DNA from: Caldimonas manganoxidans ATCC BAA-369
GTDB lineage: Bacteria; Pseudomonadota; Gammaproteobacteria; Burkholderiales; Burkholderiaceae_C
DNA: 64,000 nucleotides
Assembly: GCF_000381125.1 (NCBI RefSeq)
Contig: NZ_KB905938.1
Location: 1-64,000, forward strand
Direction: 5' to 3'
Position 1 is the stretch's first letter. Every line of letters starts with the position of its first letter. Below the pieces are notes generated by a model that worked only from the letters and a program-made list of their open reading frames with translations, was not told where the DNA came from and ran no database searches. A program made the position numbers and the translations under genes. Of the stretch, positions 1 to 8,290 are shown one piece after another.

Positions 1-66
1 GGGCTTGCGAAAACGCTCGAATCCCGCGGACGCATCGGCCGCCGCTGCCAAGGTCATCTGCTTCAT
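1..66 (-). CDS. IS5-family transposase, N-terminal 22 codons only (partial)
   Basis: The ATG at 66-64 opens 22 codons that run off the left edge. The peptide begins MKQMTLAAAADASAG and continues to an FRKP motif. This matches the usual N-terminus of IS5-group DDE transposases in Burkholderiales (MKQMTLA... followed by a basic KPTRR stretch). The DDE catalytic residues lie beyond the edge, so it cannot be judged whether the copy is intact. The identification rests on a short recognisable N-terminus plus an adjacent end with IS5-like features. Confidence 0.65.
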   Translation of the reverse strand, partial: MKQMTLAAAADASAGFERFRKP

Positions 67-142
67 GACCGTAATCATCGCCGCCCATCACCAGGGCGAC
101 AAGACGGACTACTGCCAGGCGCAGGACTTGATCAGCGTTTCC
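1..142 (-). mobile_element. End of an IS5-family insertion sequence, cut by the window edge
   Basis: The element's terminal region reads inward from about position 142 towards position 1. It contains the start of a transposase gene (ATG at 66-64). The end GGAAACGCTGATCAAGT abuts CTAG at 143-146, which fits the 4-bp YTAR target duplication of the IS5 subgroup. The other end lies outside the window, so the second target copy cannot be checked. The insertion sits 20 bp downstream of the phenylalanine hydroxylase stop codon. Confidence 0.65.
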
Positions 143-165
143 CTAGGCCACCGAGGACGGCAGGC

Positions 166-1065
166 TCAGTTCGGGGCGAAGAGCTGCTCGGCGGGCAGCA
201 GCTCACCGGCTTCCAGCGCGGGCAGTTGGCGCACGCGCGCATAAATCGGCGTGAAGTCGGGGGCGGTGGCCTGGAAGAGCTGATCGAAGCTGTCGATCAC
301 GAAGTAGGTGCGCTGGTAAGTGTCGATTTTGTAGCGCGTGCGCATGATGCGCTCGACGTCGAAGCGCACGCGCTTGGGCTCGGGCGAGGTGACGCTGTAG
401 CGCAGTTCGCCGGTGGATGACAGGATGCCGGCACCGTAGGCGCGCAGGCCCTCGGGCGTGGCGATGAGGCCGAATTCGACCGTGTACCAGTACAGCCGTG
501 CCAGCAGCTCGCAGGCGTCCAGCCGGCTGGCTTTGAGGCCGCCGGCGCCATAGGCCTGCATGTAGTCCGCAAAGACCGGGTTGAACAGCAGGGGCACGTG
601 ACCGAACAGGTCGTGGAAGACGTCGGGCTCGACGACGTAGTCGAATTCCTCGGGCTCGCGAATCCATTCGGTGACCGGGAAGCGGCGCTCGGACAGCAGT
701 TTGAAGAAGGCCTCCTCGGGGATGAGCCCGGGCACGGCCACCACCTGCCAGCCGGTGGCGCGCATGAGGCGCTCGCTCAGCTCGTCGAAGCGCGGGATGC
801 GGTCGGGCTCGCCCAGGTGGGCCACGGCCTCGATGAACTCTCGGCAGGCCAGACCCGGCAACTGGGCCGCCTGGCGTTCGTAAAGTCTGCGGTAGAGGTC
901 GTGCTGGGCCGGGGTATAGGCGCCCCAGTCTTGCTCGCAGGTGTAGTCGGCACGGGCGCGGGCATAGTTGCCGCGCGGCGGACGTTCGCCTTCGCCGTAG
1001 GTGACCGGCGCCACGCCCTGGTTGACGCCGCTGTGGAAGTCGATGGCGGTGGAAGGGGCAGTCAT
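166..1065 (-). CDS. phhA: Phenylalanine 4-monooxygenase (phenylalanine hydroxylase)
   Basis: Converts phenylalanine to tyrosine in the cytoplasm using Fe(II), tetrahydropterin and O2. The 299-residue protein has the usual bacterial length and consists of the catalytic domain alone. The iron ligands are visible: His151 and His156 in HDLFGHVPLL and Glu197 in YWYTVEFGL. The ATG at 1065 was chosen because GAGGAG lies about 8 bases upstream; the frame stays open further but without similarity. It lies 23 bp downstream of hpd on the same strand, so both are probably co-transcribed. Together they supply two steps of the phenylalanine to homogentisate route; the aminotransferase and the pterin dehydratase are not in the window. 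Confidence 0.95.
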   Translation of the reverse strand: MTAPSTAIDFHSGVNQGVAPVTYGEGERPPRGNYARARADYTCEQDWGAYTPAQHDLYRRLYERQAAQLPGLACREFIEAVAHLGEPDRIPRFDELSERLMRATGWQVVAVPGLIPEEAFFKLLSERRFPVTEWIREPEEFDYVVEPDVFHDLFGHVPLLFNPVFADYMQAYGAGGLKASRLDACELLARLYWYTVEFGLIATPEGLRAYGAGILSSTGELRYSVTSPEPKRVRFDVERIMRTRYKIDTYQRTYFVIDSFDQLFQATAPDFTPIYARVRQLPALEAGELLPAEQLFAPN

Positions 1066-1088
1066 GGCGCGCTCCTCGTGCGGGATGT

Positions 1089-2195
1089 TCAGGCCGCGGT
1101 GGCGTCGGTCTTCAAGACGCCGCGGCGCATTTGATCCAGTTCCATGGTTTCGAAGAGTGCCTTGAAGTTGCCTTCGCCAAACCCTTGATTGCCTTTGCGC
1201 TGGATGAATTCGAAAAAGATGGGGCCGAGCTGGTTCTCGCTGAAGATTTGCAGCAGCAGCTCGCCGGGCTGGCCGTCGACCAGGATGTTGCGGGCCTTCA
1301 GCCCTTCCAGATCTTCGCCGTGGTTGGGGATGCGCTTGGGCAGCAGCTCGTAGTAGGTGGCGCTGGTGCTCAGCAGCTTGATGCCGGCCATTTGCAGGGC
1401 GTCGACGGTGTCGTAGAGGTTGTTCGTGCCCAGGGCGATGTGCTGGATGCCCTCGCCGCGGTAGCGATCGAGGTATTCCTGGATCTGGCCGGCTTTTTCG
1501 TTGCCTTCCTCGTTGATGGGGATGCGGATTTTGCCGCAAGGGCTGGTCATGGCCTTGCTTTTGACGCCGGTGGCCTGGCCTTCGATGTCGAAGTAACGCA
1601 CTTCGCGGAAGTTGAAGATGCGTTCGTAGAACTCGGCCCATTCGGCCATGCGGCCGCGGTGCACGTTGTGCGTGAGGTGGTCGATGTAGGTCAGGCCATG
1701 GCCCACCGGGTGGAGCTCGGCGCCGGGCAAGGGCTCGAAGTCGACGTCATAAAAGCCGATGTTGCCGATGTCGCCTTCTTTGGCGCCGTTCTTGCCGCGC
1801 CATTTGTCGACCAGATAGATCAGCGAGTCGCCGATGCCCTTGATGGCCGGGATGTTGAGCTCGCCCGGGCCGGCCTGGTTGGCATAGCCCCAAGCGCCCA
1901 GGCTGATGGCGCGTTCGTAGGCGGCCTTGGCATCTTGTACGCGAAAGGCAATGGCGCACACGCTGGGGCCGTGCAGACGGGCGAAACGCTGGGCGAAGGA
2001 GTCGGGCTCGGCATTGAGGATGAAATTGATCTCGCCCTGGCGATACAGCGTCACGTTTTTGTGTCGGTGGCGCGCGATGGCCTTGAAGCCCATGCGCTCG
2101 AAGAGCTGGCCCATCGCGGCAGGATCGGGCGCGGCGTATTCGATGAATTCGAAGCCATCGGTGCCCATCGGATTGTCCCAGGGGGTGAACTGCAT
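1089..2195 (-). CDS. hpd: 4-hydroxyphenylpyruvate dioxygenase
   Basis: Oxidises 4-hydroxyphenylpyruvate to homogentisate, a non-haem Fe(II) reaction of tyrosine catabolism. The 368-residue protein contains the two vicinal-oxygen-chelate halves of the family. Likely iron ligands are His173 (in DHLTHNV), His252 (in GIQHIALG) and Glu329 (in FFEFIQR). The GNQGFGEGNF motif near the C-terminus is typical. The start at 2195 is fixed by GAGGAG six bases upstream; an ATG 18 bases further upstream lacks such a site. It is the first gene of an hpd-phhA pair divergent from an Lrp/AsnC-type regulator, which probably controls it in response to aromatic amino acids (inference). Confidence 0.95.
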   Translation of the reverse strand: MQFTPWDNPMGTDGFEFIEYAAPDPAAMGQLFERMGFKAIARHRHKNVTLYRQGEINFILNAEPDSFAQRFARLHGPSVCAIAFRVQDAKAAYERAISLGAWGYANQAGPGELNIPAIKGIGDSLIYLVDKWRGKNGAKEGDIGNIGFYDVDFEPLPGAELHPVGHGLTYIDHLTHNVHRGRMAEWAEFYERIFNFREVRYFDIEGQATGVKSKAMTSPCGKIRIPINEEGNEKAGQIQEYLDRYRGEGIQHIALGTNNLYDTVDALQMAGIKLLSTSATYYELLPKRIPNHGEDLEGLKARNILVDGQPGELLLQIFSENQLGPIFFEFIQRKGNQGFGEGNFKALFETMELDQMRRGVLKTDATAA

Positions 2196-2339
2196 ACCGG
2201 TCTCCTCGTCGAGCATGGGCAAGCGCCGCGCGCCTGCAGGTTGAGCTGTGTCAAGACTGTAGGTGACGTGAGACGCAGTTTTGCTGCATTTTTGAATGCC
2301 TGCACGGACATTACGCAATAAATATGCAAAAATTTATCT
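2196..2339. promoter_or_regulatory. Divergent promoter region between hpd and the Lrp-type regulator
   Basis: This 144-bp region separates two divergent genes. Its right third (about 2268-2339) is markedly AT-rich against a GC-rich background, with runs such as TTTTGCTGCATTTTTG and AATATGCAAAAATTTAT. Lrp/AsnC proteins bind degenerate AT-rich sites, so this is the expected operator for the adjacent regulator. No unambiguous -35/-10 pair could be assigned by eye. Confidence 0.5.
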
Positions 2340-2822
2340 ATGAACACAGTTGTTGCGCTCGATGCGATCGATCGGCGCATCCTTCGCGCCTTGCAGGTTC
2401 ATGGCCGCATGACCTATGACGAGCTGGCGGCCCAGGTGAGCTTGTCGCCTTCGGCGGCCTTGCGCCGCGTCAAGCGGCTGGAGGAGGCTGGCGTGATCGC
2501 CGGCTATGTGGCCATCGTTGCGCCTGAGCGGGTGGGCTTGGGGCTGACGGCCTACATCAATGTGCGCTTGGAAAAGCACACCGAGACCCATAAGCGCAAT
2601 CCCATGGATCTGTTCCGCGCCGCGGTGCAGAGCTGGCCCGAGGTGGTGGAGTGCGTGGCCCTTACCGGCGAGATGGACTACCTGCTGCGCGTGGTGGTGG
2701 AGGACATGGCGCATTACTCGCGCTTCATCATGGACACCTTGCTCAAGCACCCGAGCGTCGAAGACTGCAAAACCAGCTTCGTGCTCGATCGGGTGAAGAA
2801 CACCACGGCCGTGCCGGTGTAA
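2340..2822 (+). CDS. Lrp/AsnC family transcriptional regulator
   Basis: A 160-residue feast/famine regulator. The N-terminal winged helix-turn-helix (residues about 5-65, LDAIDRRILRALQ ... SPSAALRRVKRLEEAGVI) is followed by the RAM/AsnC ligand-binding domain (about 70-150). The length is normal for the family. The start has no clear Shine-Dalgarno sequence. It is transcribed away from hpd-phhA across a shared AT-rich promoter region. By analogy with Lrp-type regulators next to phenylalanine or tyrosine catabolic genes, it probably activates hpd-phhA in response to an aromatic amino acid. That role is inferred from position only. Confidence 0.9.
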   Translation: MNTVVALDAIDRRILRALQVHGRMTYDELAAQVSLSPSAALRRVKRLEEAGVIAGYVAIVAPERVGLGLTAYINVRLEKHTETHKRNPMDLFRAAVQSWPEVVECVALTGEMDYLLRVVVEDMAHYSRFIMDTLLKHPSVEDCKTSFVLDRVKNTTAVPV

Positions 2823-2895
2823 TCCCTAGGGCTGGGCTGTCGCTTTGGCGACAGAAACGATCCGGCGAGTCTCCACAATGGATTTGCAAATTTGC

Positions 2896-2909
2896 ACGGT
2901 CGTGCATTT
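2896..2909. promoter_or_regulatory. Short inverted repeat upstream of the lipoprotein esterase gene
   Basis: TGCACGGTCGTGCA forms a 5-bp perfect inverted repeat with a 4-base spacer in the 116-bp gap before the esterase gene. It could be an operator half-site pair, but no regulator can be named. The region is locally AT-richer than its surroundings, as expected of a promoter. Confidence 0.3.
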
Positions 2910-2938
2910 TACAGTGCAGAACACCAAAGGAGACGAGC

Positions 2939-4345
2939 ATGCCGATATTCCGCTTCACTGGGGCCGTCGCCATGGGCGGCGTGATGTTGTTGGCCGCTTG
3001 CGGCGGGGGAGACAGCCCTCCCGAACCCGAGGAGGTGCGGCCGCACGATGCGCGCACCTTTCCACTGGATGCGTCGAGTCTGGCTTTCGATGCCTTGCCC
3101 GGGACCTCCACGAGGCGCTTTCATGGGGTGCTGGATGGAGCGGGTTATCGCATCGAGGTGCCGGAGAACTGGAATGGCCGCCTCGTGATGTATGCGCACG
3201 GCTACCGAGGCACCGCGGTGCCGCTGACGGTGAGCAATCCCCCGATTCGCGCTCACTTGATTGCCAATGGCTATGCCTGGGCGGCATCGAGCTACAGCAA
3301 GAATTACTACGATGTGCGCGCTGGGGTGGAGGACACCAATGCGTTGGCGCTGGCGTTTTCGCGCCTGACCGGGCTGCCCGAGCCGACACGGCGCTACATC
3401 ATTGGCCATTCGATGGGTGGACACATCACCGGCGCGGCGATCGAGGAGGAAACCTTCCGCACGGCCCGGCACAAGGTGCGCTACCACGGAGCCGTGCCGA
3501 TGTGCGGGGTGATGGGCGATACGGAGTTGTTCAATTACTTCTCTGCATATCAGACGGCCGCGCAGTACTTCGCGGGGGTGCCTCTGTACCCCACCACGGG
3601 GTGGGCCGATATCAATGCCTTGGTGCGCAGCCGGTTGTTCACGACGTTCTCCCAGATCGAGATCGTGCCCACGGAGGATGGCCAGAAGCTCAAGGGGGTG
3701 GTGATGAACCTGACGGGCGGCAGTCGGCCCATCTTCGAGCAAGGCTTCGCCAACGCGGGCCTGCAGCAGGTGGTCTGGGGCACCTTCGGCGGCGACGGCA
3801 CGATCAACGGCATCCTCAATGCCAGCGTGCTGGACACGCGTGACCTGGTCTTGCAGATCGACAGCGACCCGGCGCTCAGTGACGAGGAGACCTTGCTCAA
3901 CCAGCGCTTGCTGCGTGTCACTCCGGTGCCCGAGGCCAACCGCTTGCGCCGTGACGGCTTGCGCTGGATTCCAAAGGTCAACGGCCAGTTCAGTGTGCCG
4001 GTGGTGTCTTTGCATACCCTGGGCGACATGTATGTGCCGTTCAGCATGCAGCAGATCTACAAGCGCCGCGCCGATGCCAATGGGTCGGGGCAGTGGTTGG
4101 TGCAACGCGCCATCCGTGCGCCCGGCCATTGCGATTTCACGGTGGCCGAACAGGTGGCGGCGTTCGATGACATGGTGGCTTGGGAACAAACCGGTGTGCG
4201 ACCGCAAGGGGACGAGGTGCTGGATGCGGCCACGGTGGCCGACCCGGCCTATGGGTGTCGCTTCACGGTGAATGCCGGCGGGCCCTATGACAACCCCAAT
4301 ACGCTGACCGCGCGCGGGCTGATGCCCGCCTGCCCAACGCCTTGA
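2939..4345 (+). CDS. Outer-membrane lipoprotein, alpha/beta-hydrolase (esterase-like)
   Basis: A 468-residue predicted lipoprotein. The signal peptide ends in lipobox LLAAC with lipidated Cys21; the next residues are Gly, so outer-membrane sorting is expected. An alpha/beta-hydrolase fold is indicated by the HGYRG oxyanion-type loop (residues 87-91), the nucleophile elbow GHSMGG (Ser158) and a late histidine in APGHCDFT (about 406). The start is supported by AAAGGAG seven bases upstream. The substrate is unknown; secreted esterases of this size act on esters, polyesters or feruloyl groups. A perfect inverted repeat, TGCAC-GGTC-GTGCA, lies about 30 bp upstream. It ends 14 bp from the convergent HDOD gene. 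Confidence 0.75.
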   Translation: MPIFRFTGAVAMGGVMLLAACGGGDSPPEPEEVRPHDARTFPLDASSLAFDALPGTSTRRFHGVLDGAGYRIEVPENWNGRLVMYAHGYRGTAVPLTVSNPPIRAHLIANGYAWAASSYSKNYYDVRAGVEDTNALALAFSRLTGLPEPTRRYIIGHSMGGHITGAAIEEETFRTARHKVRYHGAVPMCGVMGDTELFNYFSAYQTAAQYFAGVPLYPTTGWADINALVRSRLFTTFSQIEIVPTEDGQKLKGVVMNLTGGSRPIFEQGFANAGLQQVVWGTFGGDGTINGILNASVLDTRDLVLQIDSDPALSDEETLLNQRLLRVTPVPEANRLRRDGLRWIPKVNGQFSVPVVSLHTLGDMYVPFSMQQIYKRRADANGSGQWLVQRAIRAPGHCDFTVAEQVAAFDDMVAWEQTGVRPQGDEVLDAATVADPAYGCRFTVNAGGPYDNPNTLTARGLMPACPTP

Positions 4346-4359
4346 GGGGGCTTGTTGAC

Positions 4360-5202
4360 TCAGCTTTCGTCCAGGTCGCGCAGCTTGCGCAGCGTGGCCT
4401 CGGGCGAGAGGTTGAGCAAGGCGGCGATGTCGGTGATGTCGTCCGGGACGGCTGGATTGTCCCAGCCATGCTGGGTGTGGCGGGCCAGGCGGATGGCCAG
4501 GGTCACGCAGCGTGCTTGAGGGTCGTGGACGGCGGCGTGGTCGTCGGTGAGCCGGCGCCAGACGCGCGGCAGACGCCAGGTGCGCATCAAGGCTTGTTCG
4601 AGATCGGTCAGCCGGATGTGCAGCACGTCCCACTGGGCCTGCGCCGAACGCAGGCGCGGATCGCGTCGCTGACGATGGCGGATTTCCAGCGCCAAGTCGG
4701 GGGCATGGCACCACAGCAGCATTTCGGCGAAATCATGCAGCAAGGCCGCGTGATAGAGCGCCGGCGCGTCGCTGTCCATGCGGTGCACGGCAAAGCCCAG
4801 CGCGAACACGGCCGCACGGGCGGCACGGGTGAGCACCTCGTGCAGGCCGTCACGTGCTTGCGGGTGGGCTTGCAGCAGGTCTTCGGTGGTTTGCAGATGT
4901 TGGAAGGCGCGGAAAAAGGGCCCCACGCCCAGGTAGACCAGGGCTGCGGTGAGGGTCTCGGTCACGACTTCTTCGTCGTCGTCCTCGTGGCCTGGCCGAC
5001 GCAGGCTGGCCACGTGGCTGAACAGTTTGAGGGCCATCAGCGGGTCGCCAGCGAGGAATTCGGCAATGCTGTGGGCGTCCAGATCGTCTTGCCGGGTGGC
5101 CAACCAATCGATGGATTCGGCCGTGCGGGGCAGCACGGGAATGGTGGCCGCTGCGAAGTGGGCCGTCCAGGCCTCCAGGGTGGGTAAGGGGCGGGTGAGC
5201 AT
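4360..5202 (-). CDS. HDOD domain protein
   Basis: A 280-residue cytoplasmic protein with the HDOD arrangement: IPVLPRT near the N-terminus, an alpha-helical core with DPLMALKLFSHVAS (about residues 52-66) and HAALLHDFAEMLLWC (about 150-165). HDOD is a catalytically degenerate relative of the HD phosphohydrolases, found in signalling proteins linked to motility, biofilm and stress. No GGDEF, EAL or receiver domain is attached. The start is well supported by AGGAGG six bases before the ATG. It is monocistronic and convergent with the lipoprotein gene. The signal it responds to is unknown. Confidence 0.75.
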   Translation of the reverse strand: MLTRPLPTLEAWTAHFAAATIPVLPRTAESIDWLATRQDDLDAHSIAEFLAGDPLMALKLFSHVASLRRPGHEDDDEEVVTETLTAALVYLGVGPFFRAFQHLQTTEDLLQAHPQARDGLHEVLTRAARAAVFALGFAVHRMDSDAPALYHAALLHDFAEMLLWCHAPDLALEIRHRQRRDPRLRSAQAQWDVLHIRLTDLEQALMRTWRLPRVWRRLTDDHAAVHDPQARCVTLAIRLARHTQHGWDNPAVPDDITDIAALLNLSPEATLRKLRDLDES

Positions 5203-5362
5203 ACAGACCCTCCTGAGGGGTTATCGGCGGTCTTGCCGGAGGACTTGAATGGGACAAACCCGCAAGGGGGTCTGAGGTGTCGCCTGGGCAGCATCGCGGC
5301 GGTGGGGCGCAGGCTCACAATGCGGGCGATCAGGACAGAGACCGTCGGCAGCGGAGGTGGAC

Positions 5363-6100
5363 ATGGCGTCATCGTGGGGACGCGGCAGTGGGCGCGGGCC
5401 TTGGTGGATCGCGGGGGTGATTGTGCTGGGCGGCGTGGTGGCGCTCGGGGGATGGCTGAGCCGCACCGGGCCGCAGTGGCAGGCCGGCGACGAAGCGACA
5501 AAGGCCCTGTCGCCGCAAGAACGAGAGGCTTTGGAGGCCGCCGGCCAGCGCTTGGCTCAGGCGCTGCGAAACCGGGACAGGGCGTGGCGCGAGGGCGGCG
5601 CGGCGGCGATGGAGCAGGCCCAGCGCGCGCTCAACGAGGTCATGGGGCTGGGGACCCGGCCCACGCTACGACCTGAGCAGATCGAGGCGGTGCTGCCTGC
5701 ACAGTTGGGTGGTTTGCCGCGGCAGCCCAGCGATACGTTTGGCGATGCGTCCTTGGGGGCGTCCAGTGTGTCGGTCAGTACGCAATACGGGGACGATGCC
5801 GCGCGCCGCATCGTGTTGTCGGTCAGTGACACAGGGGGCTTGTCGGTCTGGGCGGTGATGGCCGAGTGGCTGCGCGTGGCTGCCGAAGCGCAGCAGGCGG
5901 GGCGTCGAGAGATCGTGCGCTTCGAGCAAGGCCGGGTGCGGCGCGAGGTCGAGCCGGCGGACGCGACGCCGGCCCAGATTCACTGGGTGCTGGCCAATGG
6001 GGTGGCCGTGGAGGCGCTGGCCGACGGCTTGGACCTGGACGGCCTGCGAGCCGCCATGAAGGATTTGGACTTGGCCGCCTTGGAGGGGCTGCGGCCTTGA
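5363..6100 (+). CDS. Hypothetical single-pass membrane protein
   Basis: A 245-residue protein of unknown function. After a short Arg/Gly-rich cytoplasmic segment there is one membrane helix (about residues 14-32, IAGVIVLGGVVALGGWL). A predicted periplasmic part follows with an Ala/Arg/Glu-rich helical stretch (about 45-90), so the topology is that of a membrane-anchored periplasmic protein. The ATG at 5363 is preferred over an in-frame GTG at 5357 because GGAGG lies five bases upstream. No enzymatic motif is visible. It is divergent from the HDOD gene and convergent with the EF-G paralogue. Confidence 0.6.
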   Translation: MASSWGRGSGRGPWWIAGVIVLGGVVALGGWLSRTGPQWQAGDEATKALSPQEREALEAAGQRLAQALRNRDRAWREGGAAAMEQAQRALNEVMGLGTRPTLRPEQIEAVLPAQLGGLPRQPSDTFGDASLGASSVSVSTQYGDDAARRIVLSVSDTGGLSVWAVMAEWLRVAAEAQQAGRREIVRFEQGRVRREVEPADATPAQIHWVLANGVAVEALADGLDLDGLRAAMKDLDLAALEGLRP

Positions 6101-6164
6101 GGGGGGCGGGTCTCGCGACGTCTGCTCGGGAGCATGCAAACATGCCTGGGACCGGAGGACGCGC

Positions 6165-8216
6165 TCAATCCTCCTCGCGCAGCCGGAACTGGCTGACGAG
6201 TTGTTGTTGTACAGCCGCAGGCACGGGTTCGTAGTGTGAGAACTCGATGAGGTAGCTGCCATGGCCGGCCGTGAGGGCGTGCAGCCTGGATTGGTAGCCG
6301 TTGAGTTCGGACAGCGGGGCTTGACCGAGCACGACCAGGGTGCCGGGTGAGAGCGCGCGGGTGCCGTTGATTTGGCCGCGCTTGGTGGCCAGGTCCCCGG
6401 TGATGTCGCCGATATGGGCCTCGGGGGCCGTCACTTCGAGCTTGACGATGGGCTCCAACACGATGGGCGCGGCCTTGAGCATCGCATCGATGAAGGCTTT
6501 GCGCCCAGCGGTGATGAAGGCGATCTCTTTGGAATCCACCGAGTGGTGTTTGCCGTCATACACCACCACCCTCACATCTTGGATCGGGTAGCCGGCGATG
6601 ACGCCGCCGTCCATGGCTTGGCGCACGCCTTTTTCCACGGCCGGGATGAAGACGCTGGGGATGGCGCCTCCTTTGACCTCGTCGATGAATTCGAAGCCGG
6701 CTCCGCGTGGCAGGGGTTCGATGCGCAGGAAGACTTCGCCGAATTGGCCGGCTCCACCGGTTTGCTTTTTGTGCCTGTGGTGGCCTTCGGCCGATTGGGT
6801 GATGGTCTCTCGGTAGGCGATGCGCGGTGGCCTGGTGAGCACCTCGCATTTGTAGATCTCGGTCATGCGTTCGAGCAGCACGCGCAGATGCATCTCGCCC
6901 AGGCCGTAGATCACGGTTTCGTTGGTCGTGGCCACATGTTCTACTTTCAAACAGGGATCTTCTTCGACGAGTTTTTGCAGCACTTCCCACATGCGTTGTT
7001 CGTCGCCGCGCCGTTTCGGTTCGATGGCCAGTCCGTGCACGGGCACCGGGAAGGGCAGGGGCTCGAGGTGGATGTGGCTGTCTTCGGCGGCGTCGTGCAG
7101 CACGGCGTCGTAGTGGATCTCATCGACTTTGGCCACGGCGGCGATTTCGCCTGGACCGGCGCTGGGGATCTCGACATGGTCGCGGCCGTGCACGGCAAAG
7201 AGGTGGCCGACCTTGAACGGCTTGCGCCCGTCTCCGACGTAGAGCAAGCTGTCCTTGGTGACGGTGCCTTGGTGCACGCGGAAAAGGCTGAGCTTGCCGA
7301 CATAGGGGTCGCTGACGACTTTGAACACATGGGCCAGCACGTGTCGGTCGGCGTCGGGCTCGGCGCGCACGGGGCGGGCCTGTGGTCCTTCGCCTTCGAG
7401 GAAGTGTGGCGGGTTGCCCTCGCCGGGGTGGGGCATCAGGGCCGCCATCACGTCCAGCAGCTCGGCAATGCCTGCACCGTTGCGTGCCGAGGTGAAGCAC
7501 ACGGGCACCAAGTGGCCTTCGCGCAGGGCTTGCTCCAGCGGCGCGTGCAGTTCGCGCGGGTCGACGTCGCCATCGTTGAGATAGCGCTCGACGAAGTCGG
7601 CATCGACTTCCACCACTTGCTCCACCAGCGCGCGGTGCGCAGCCTCCACGGAGGAAAAATCCGACGCGCCAGCGGGATTGAAGAAGCAGTCGACCACCTG
7701 GGTGCCACCGCCGGCAGGCAGGTTCAGCGGCAGGCATTCCTTGCCGAAAGCTTCCTGGATTTGCGTCAGCAGCCCAGGCAGGTCGACCCGTTCGGCGTCG
7801 ATTTTGTTGATGATGATCAGCCGGCACAGGTCGCGCTGACGGGCCCAGTTCATCATCCGGATGGCCATCGGTTCGATGCCGACGGTCGCGTTGAGCACGA
7901 TGGCCGCCGTCTCCACGGCTTCGAGCGCGGGCAGCGCTTGGCCGAGGAAGTCGGGCAGCCCCGGGGTGTCGAGCAGCTGGATCCGCGCTCCCCCGTGTTC
8001 GAGGCTGACCAGGCTGGTGTTGAGGGAGTGTTGGAACTTGCGCTCCAGCGGGTCGAAGTCGGACACGGTGCTGCCGCGTTCCAGACTGCCCAGGCTGCCG
8101 ATGCGGCCGGCGCGATGCAGCAAGGCCTCGACGAGGCTGGTTTTGCCCGCCGCGCTTTGCCCCACCAGGGCCAGGTTGCGGATCGTGGCAGTCCTGGGGG
8201 ACGGTGTCGTGGGCAT
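6165..8216 (-). CDS. EF-G-like translational GTPase (elongation factor G paralogue)
   Basis: A 683-residue GTPase with the five-domain layout of EF-G. G motifs are visible: P-loop GQSAAGKT (19-26), DTPG (82-85) and NKID (136-139). The domain IV/V part contains the DPCLKVEH and GLGEMHLRVLLERM stretches typical of EF-G. The P-loop departs from the canonical translocase form (GHxDAGKTT), and no ribosomal protein or tuf genes lie nearby. It therefore belongs to the stand-alone EF-G-like group rather than being the main translocase. The start has AAGGAGG eight bases upstream. It lies 74 bp downstream of the CoA-transferase gene on the same strand. Confidence 0.85.
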   Translation of the reverse strand: MPTTPSPRTATIRNLALVGQSAAGKTSLVEALLHRAGRIGSLGSLERGSTVSDFDPLERKFQHSLNTSLVSLEHGGARIQLLDTPGLPDFLGQALPALEAVETAAIVLNATVGIEPMAIRMMNWARQRDLCRLIIINKIDAERVDLPGLLTQIQEAFGKECLPLNLPAGGGTQVVDCFFNPAGASDFSSVEAAHRALVEQVVEVDADFVERYLNDGDVDPRELHAPLEQALREGHLVPVCFTSARNGAGIAELLDVMAALMPHPGEGNPPHFLEGEGPQARPVRAEPDADRHVLAHVFKVVSDPYVGKLSLFRVHQGTVTKDSLLYVGDGRKPFKVGHLFAVHGRDHVEIPSAGPGEIAAVAKVDEIHYDAVLHDAAEDSHIHLEPLPFPVPVHGLAIEPKRRGDEQRMWEVLQKLVEEDPCLKVEHVATTNETVIYGLGEMHLRVLLERMTEIYKCEVLTRPPRIAYRETITQSAEGHHRHKKQTGGAGQFGEVFLRIEPLPRGAGFEFIDEVKGGAIPSVFIPAVEKGVRQAMDGGVIAGYPIQDVRVVVYDGKHHSVDSKEIAFITAGRKAFIDAMLKAAPIVLEPIVKLEVTAPEAHIGDITGDLATKRGQINGTRALSPGTLVVLGQAPLSELNGYQSRLHALTAGHGSYLIEFSHYEPVPAAVQQQLVSQFRLREED

Positions 8217-8290
8217 GGCGCATTCCTCCTTGGGCGGAACATCCGTCGCCGAGGGGTCGGTGCGCCGTGCAGGGCGCGCCGACTGGACGA

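Noticed and set aside
2909-4714. A 601-codon open frame on the minus strand overlapping the lipoprotein esterase
   Set aside because: The plus strand has a perfect ribosome-binding site, a lipobox and a nucleophile elbow. The antisense product is Arg/Pro/His-rich shadow sequence.
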